Below are positions 18,054-20,892 of a stretch of 20,892 nt of DNA, one piece after another. Origin of the DNA: JAAYBQ01 sp035403465 (GTDB taxonomy: Bacteria > Spirochaetota > UBA4802 > UBA5550); the NCBI GenBank assembly GCA_035403465.1, contig DAONFG010000048.1, positions 1-20,892 of the forward strand, read 5' to 3'. The position numbers were made by a program, and so were the translations under genes. Each line of letters opens with the position of its first letter. Positions within the stretch are counted from its first letter, which is position 1. The notes beneath the pieces were generated by a model that saw only the letters and a program-made list of their open reading frames with translations, had not been told where the DNA came from and made no database searches.

Positions 18054-19004
18054 ATGATGACATTCACTGACCTTCTCGCTGTGTTAAAAAAAGAGGAATA
18101 CATCTTCATCCAGACACACAACTATCCCGACCATGACGCTGTCGCATCGGCCTTCGCGCTTCAGTATCTGCTTTTTGAACTTGGAGTAAAGTCGCATATT
18201 ATATATGAAGGTGAAATCCAGAGGGATTCCCTGGTGCAGATGATTGATGAACTTGGAATAGATATAAAACACTGTACAAACCATTCAATGACAGCTGATC
18301 ACAAGATAATAATAGTAGACGGATGCAAAGGGAACAAGAATGTCGCTGACCTGATCGGTGACGAGATAGCCGTGATAGACCATCACCTGGTTGAAAAACC
18401 GGACGATGTTCCATTTGCCGATATCAGGTCTGACAATGGCGCATGCTCAACGATTATATATTCCTATTATAAAAAGTCCGGTATTGCTGTGCCGCGAGAC
18501 GTGGCCACGGCAATGATGATCGGCATAAACATGGACACTGCACTGCTGACCCGCGGCGTGAGCAGTCATGATATCGAAGCCTACGCTGAGCTGTACACTC
18601 TCTCGGACATAAGGCTGCAGAACAGCATACTCCGCAACTACATACAGTCAAAGGATCTTTCTTTTTACAAATATGCCATTGATAATGTAAAAATTAATGA
18701 TGAGATCGCTTTCTGCTACTTCCCTGACGGATGCAACCAGAACCTGCTCGGTATACTGGGTGATTTCTTTCTTGCACTTGACGAGGTCGAGTTCGTAATA
18801 CTGTGCGCCAGGAACGGCGGCAGCATTAACTTCTCGACCAGGAATGAAAAAAAGGAATGGAACGCGGCCCGCGCAGTTCAGGATGCTCTCCAGGGTATGG
18901 GATTCGGCGGCGGACATGCGGATATGGCGGGCGGAATAGTACCTGACGCGGCAAAGTTTGATCCGGACGCAATACTCGTGAAGTTCAGGGAGATACTGCT
19001 TTAA
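18054..19004 (+). CDS. DHH/DHHA1 family phosphoesterase (NrnA-like)
   Basis: The protein has 316 residues and no signal peptide. The DHH catalytic motifs are all present: HNYPDHDA (H22, D26, D28), VDG (D89), DHH at 109-111, and NMDTALLTRG (D161). The C-terminal DHHA1 substrate-binding domain ends with GFGGGHADMAGG. This two-domain layout is that of NrnA-type enzymes, which degrade nanoRNA and often 3'-phosphoadenosine 5'-phosphate, or cyclic-dinucleotide breakdown products such as pGpG or pApA. Which substrate applies cannot be read from the sequence. Two adjacent ATGs (18054 and 18057) are possible; the second has the better 7-base SD spacing. It is probably monocistronic, with its own promoter and repeats immediately downstream. 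Confidence 0.92.
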   Translation: MMTFTDLLAVLKKEEYIFIQTHNYPDHDAVASAFALQYLLFELGVKSHIIYEGEIQRDSLVQMIDELGIDIKHCTNHSMTADHKIIIVDGCKGNKNVADLIGDEIAVIDHHLVEKPDDVPFADIRSDNGACSTIIYSYYKKSGIAVPRDVATAMMIGINMDTALLTRGVSSHDIEAYAELYTLSDIRLQNSILRNYIQSKDLSFYKYAIDNVKINDEIAFCYFPDGCNQNLLGILGDFFLALDEVEFVILCARNGGSINFSTRNEKKEWNAARAVQDALQGMGFGGGHADMAGGIVPDAAKFDPDAILVKFREILL

Positions 19005-19075
19005 TCCGGACTGATCTTATCCTGTAAAATGGTCTCACGAAAGCCGCGAAGGATCATAGACTTATCAAAAGAATT

Positions 19076-19310
19076 CACCACAGAGGCACAGAGGACACAG
19101 AGTTTAAAGTGATTTCACTCTTCTGTGTGAAGCGAATTATGTTACAAATCTTTACTGAACGCATTTAACAGGGATGAACAGGATCTACAGGATCACCTGT
19201 TCTAATAATGACCATCCTGTGTATCCCTGTTAAAGTCTTATATATTTTTCTTTGCGTTCTCAACGGTAACATTTTAAAATCTTTTCTCCGTGACCTCTGT
19301 GTCTCTGTGG
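19076..19310. repeat. Nested inverted-repeat element (CACAGAG outer arms, TTTAACAGGGAT inner arms)
   Basis: Outer arms are CACCACAGAGGCACAGAG and following bases (19076-19102) and the inverted copy CTCTGTGTCTCTGTGG with upstream bases (19286-19310). Inner arms are 19164-19184 and 19214-19234, 21-bp inverted copies differing at two positions, each with core TTTAACAGGGAT. The centre is ACAGG-ATCA-CCTGT (19187-19200). The element fills most of the 328-bp gap after the DHH gene. I see no gene in it. These word types recur as dispersed repeats in many environmental genomes. Confidence 0.7.
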
Positions 19311-19332
19311 CAAATCTCATCTCAGAAATATT

Positions 19333-20469
19333 TTACCTCAGCAGAAAAATCACAGCGCCCGCGGCAATCATTGTCCAGACCGCGATCCTTCCAAAATACT
19401 CGTATGTTGTCTTCCAGTGGTTCCAGACGCGCGCCATGGGAAGCATTACAAGTATAATGGCTATCGAGATCAGCAAACATGCAGTGTATCCGAATGCATT
19501 AGGGTACATGGTTATGAGCGATTTGCCGCCCGGAAGCACTTCGCGGTGCAGCACCTGAAGGTGCATGAAGTATACCGCGAGCGATTCCCTGCTGGGGTAT
19601 AGTATAACGCCTGAAGGTTCGCCGCGAAGCCTGCAGTAGTAGTAACATGCCGCAAGTATAATGTAAAGGACGCCCAGCCTGCCCATGAAGAAGAGGATGT
19701 TCGGTTTTACATCGGTAAAGAGTTTAACATAATCTTTAAGGTAAAACATAAGGGGCAGGCAGACCAGGGCAAGCAGCGCGCCCGCGGCCAGTGTGCGTTT
19801 CATGTAAACCGCCTCTGTCCCTTTTTCCCTGAACTTCATGAATACCCATGCCGAAAGAACCCCGCATACCATGAACCCGAACCATGGGAACACCGGGAAG
19901 AGCGTATAGTAAACCGGAGTCAGGTATGCCGCAAGGTAGAAGGGCATGAATCTTTCGAACTCTATGGTGTATATATACGGGGCAGGCAGAACTGCCAGCA
20001 GTCCCAGGATGGTAACTGTCACAAGAAAAACCCTGTCGCTTTTAATCACAAGCCGCAGGATAAATATTACAACCAGCCCGAGCGCGATGCACTGTAAAAC
20101 GTCAACGCTGAAGAACTTTATCCAGTGCACCCACGTCGCGTTGTTCTGACATTTATAGAGTGAAAAGAACGGGATGTGCAGCAGGTAGCCTGCAAACCAT
20201 ATGAGCATGATCCTGCCCAGCTGTTTCCAGAAATCATATTTGAACTGCCTGAATGAATCAAGCTTGACCTGCGCAGCAAGCATGAAGGCAAAACCGGAAA
20301 TGAAGATAAATGACGGGGCAACCATGCCGTTGACAAAATTGACAACCTGGAACCAGCCGGTTGAACGCAGCGCTGTATCCATCATGGAATTGACTACATG
20401 CACTTCTATCATCACAAGCATTGCCATGCCGCGCATGAGGTCGATGAAACTTAGCCGTGCTTTTGCCAT
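19333..20469 (-). CDS. HGSNAT/DUF1624-like multi-pass membrane acyltransferase
   Basis: The protein has 378 residues and about ten membrane segments. The N-terminus RLSFIDLMRGMAMLVMIEVH (D10, R13, H24) is the signature first helix of the DUF1624 / heparan-alpha-glucosaminide N-acetyltransferase-like superfamily, also shared in looser form with acyltransferase-3 proteins. The C-terminal ESLAVYFMHLQVLH helix is also typical. Such proteins pass acyl groups across the membrane to sugars of envelope or exported glycans. No glycan-synthesis genes are adjacent, so the substrate is unknown. ATG 20469 has SD GGAG 8 bases upstream. The gene stands alone and is bracketed by inverted copies of the CACAGAG-type repeat (19282-19319 and 20550-20587), which suggests it moved or was inserted as a unit. 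Confidence 0.85.
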   Translation of the reverse strand: MAKARLSFIDLMRGMAMLVMIEVHVVNSMMDTALRSTGWFQVVNFVNGMVAPSFIFISGFAFMLAAQVKLDSFRQFKYDFWKQLGRIMLIWFAGYLLHIPFFSLYKCQNNATWVHWIKFFSVDVLQCIALGLVVIFILRLVIKSDRVFLVTVTILGLLAVLPAPYIYTIEFERFMPFYLAAYLTPVYYTLFPVFPWFGFMVCGVLSAWVFMKFREKGTEAVYMKRTLAAGALLALVCLPLMFYLKDYVKLFTDVKPNILFFMGRLGVLYIILAACYYYCRLRGEPSGVILYPSRESLAVYFMHLQVLHREVLPGGKSLITMYPNAFGYTACLLISIAIILVMLPMARVWNHWKTTYEYFGRIAVWTMIAAGAVIFLLR

Positions 20470-20549
20470 TATGGTTGCTCCTTCGGATTGCTTTGCAAAT
20501 GAATGGGATTATGCTGAAATATTTCAAGAAGAAAAATATAAAGCTTCAG

Positions 20550-20587
20550 TATGATTTGCCACAGAGTCACAGAGAGCACAGAGAAAA
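20550..20587. repeat. CACAGAG-type repeat, inverted partner of the copy at 19282-19319
   Basis: Read on the minus strand this segment ends with CTCTGTGGCAAATC. It aligns with 19282-19319 at 32 of 38 positions by hand count. The two copies face each other across the acyltransferase gene. Confidence 0.65.
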
Positions 20588-20601
20588 AAGAGGTAAGGAG
20601 T

Positions 20602-20685
20602 GTGTCATCCCCGCGAAGGCGGGGATCCATATGATGCTTCCAGTAAAGGATTCACCACCCGCTTCGCTTGAGGAACGGATGACAC
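20602..20685. repeat. dRS3-like palindromic repeat element, 84 bp
   Basis: GTGTCATCC (20602-20610) and GGATGACAC (20677-20685) are perfect 9-bp end inverted repeats. The left end carries the hairpin ATCCCCGC-GAAG-GCGGGGAT (20607-20626). Sequences of the form GTCATYCCCGCGAAGGCGGGRAT are a widespread dispersed bacterial repeat (the Neisseria dRS3 type is one relative). Its minus-strand translation gives WIPAFAGMT, a familiar spurious peptide. The rest of 20470-20750 holds the CACAGAG repeat and A-rich sequence, with no gene. Confidence 0.65.
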
Positions 20686-20750
20686 TGGGAAAAAGAAAAA
20701 ATTTTTCATTAAAACAGGGTTCTGGCGTATTAATGGCAGGGGCAGATATT

Positions 20751-20892
20751 ATGAAAAAACACAATACACATGATTCCGGGTACAAGATGCTCTTTTCAAG
20801 CCATGAAATGGTGCGGCAGCTGCTTACCTCCTTTGTTAATGAAGAGTGGGTACATAAGATTGAATATAACACGCTTGAACGTATTGATAAGA
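20751..20892 (+). CDS. Rpn/YhgA-type PD-(D/E)XK nuclease-like protein, N-terminal 47 residues (cut by window end)
   Basis: The visible protein begins MKKHNTHDSGYKMLFSSHEM, then VRQLLTSFVNEEWVHKIEYNTLERIDK. The pattern HDsgYK.LFs..e.v..LL..Fv.e.wv...d..tLe is the N-terminus of the Rpn / YhgA-like family (formerly transposase_31), whose members are recombination-promoting DNA nucleases. The catalytic PD-(D/E)XK residues lie beyond the window. An SD-like AGGGG lies about 9 bases before ATG 20751. An in-frame ATG at 20733 is possible. The gene directly follows two dispersed repeats, in keeping with the mobile habit of the family. Confidence 0.75.
   Translation, partial: MKKHNTHDSGYKMLFSSHEMVRQLLTSFVNEEWVHKIEYNTLERIDK

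Noticed and set aside
17881..18063. N-terminal extension of the small basic protein to 18063
   Set aside because: It crosses a consensus divergent promoter, overlaps the DHH gene start and lacks an SD; ATG 17880 has a perfect one.
19208..19558. Plus-strand open frame of 116 codons
   Set aside because: It runs through the inverted-repeat element and antisense to the acyltransferase C-terminus; no SD or domain.
20567..20872. Minus-strand open frame of 101 codons containing WIPAFAGMT
   Set aside because: That peptide is the translation of a dispersed palindromic repeat, and the frame is antisense to the Rpn-type gene.

Overview
The window comes from a diderm (outer-membrane) bacterium that is probably anaerobic. 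A LolA-fold exported protein and a POTRA/beta-barrel protein point to an outer membrane, and a complete six-gene energy-conserving [NiFe] hydrogenase points to fermentative or H2-cycling metabolism. Base composition is intermediate, many genes carry Shine-Dalgarno (SD) sequences, and two intergenic regions have sigma70-like promoters of the form TTGAYA-16-TATATT. I cannot fix the phylum from sequence alone. A spirochaete or a delta-proteobacterial lineage would both fit, and I hold neither firmly.

Layout. 1-2239 (-) is the N-terminal two thirds of mfd, cut by the window edge. 2240-2506 is intergenic and holds a perfect 28-bp palindrome. 2507-4634 (+) is a two-gene envelope operon: a LolA-like protein overlapping a POTRA plus outer-membrane barrel protein. 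It ends tail-to-tail on a shared CTAG with a minus-strand pair (4631-5874) of an unrecognised soluble protein and a PilZ protein. Divergent from PilZ is a membrane HAMP-PAS-GGDEF-EAL protein (6104-8227), so 4631-8227 looks like a small cyclic-di-GMP neighbourhood. carB (8468-11662) follows without carA and with a foldable leader.

11663-12193 is a mosaic: a long imperfect palindrome, a 113-bp MITE-like element, a small exported six-cysteine protein and a strong terminator hairpin. 12257-17374 is an uninterrupted, mostly overlapping echABCDEF operon. Its Ni-binding and Fe-S cysteines are all intact, so it should encode a ferredoxin-linked, ion-translocating hydrogenase. No hyp maturation genes are nearby.

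17375-20892 is more accessory. It contains an 11-bp tandem repeat, a small basic protein with an HMG-box-like tail, a DHH/DHHA1 phosphoesterase, and a nested inverted repeat. A HGSNAT/DUF1624-like membrane acyltransferase is bracketed by inverted copies of a CACAGAG-type repeat, followed by a dRS3-like palindromic repeat and the start of an Rpn/YhgA-type nuclease gene that runs off the end.

The metabolic core (Ech, CarB) and housekeeping genes (Mfd, DHH phosphoesterase) look conventional. The less explained material is the LolA/POTRA-barrel pair, the PilZ-partner protein, the two small proteins and the dense set of short palindromic repeats.
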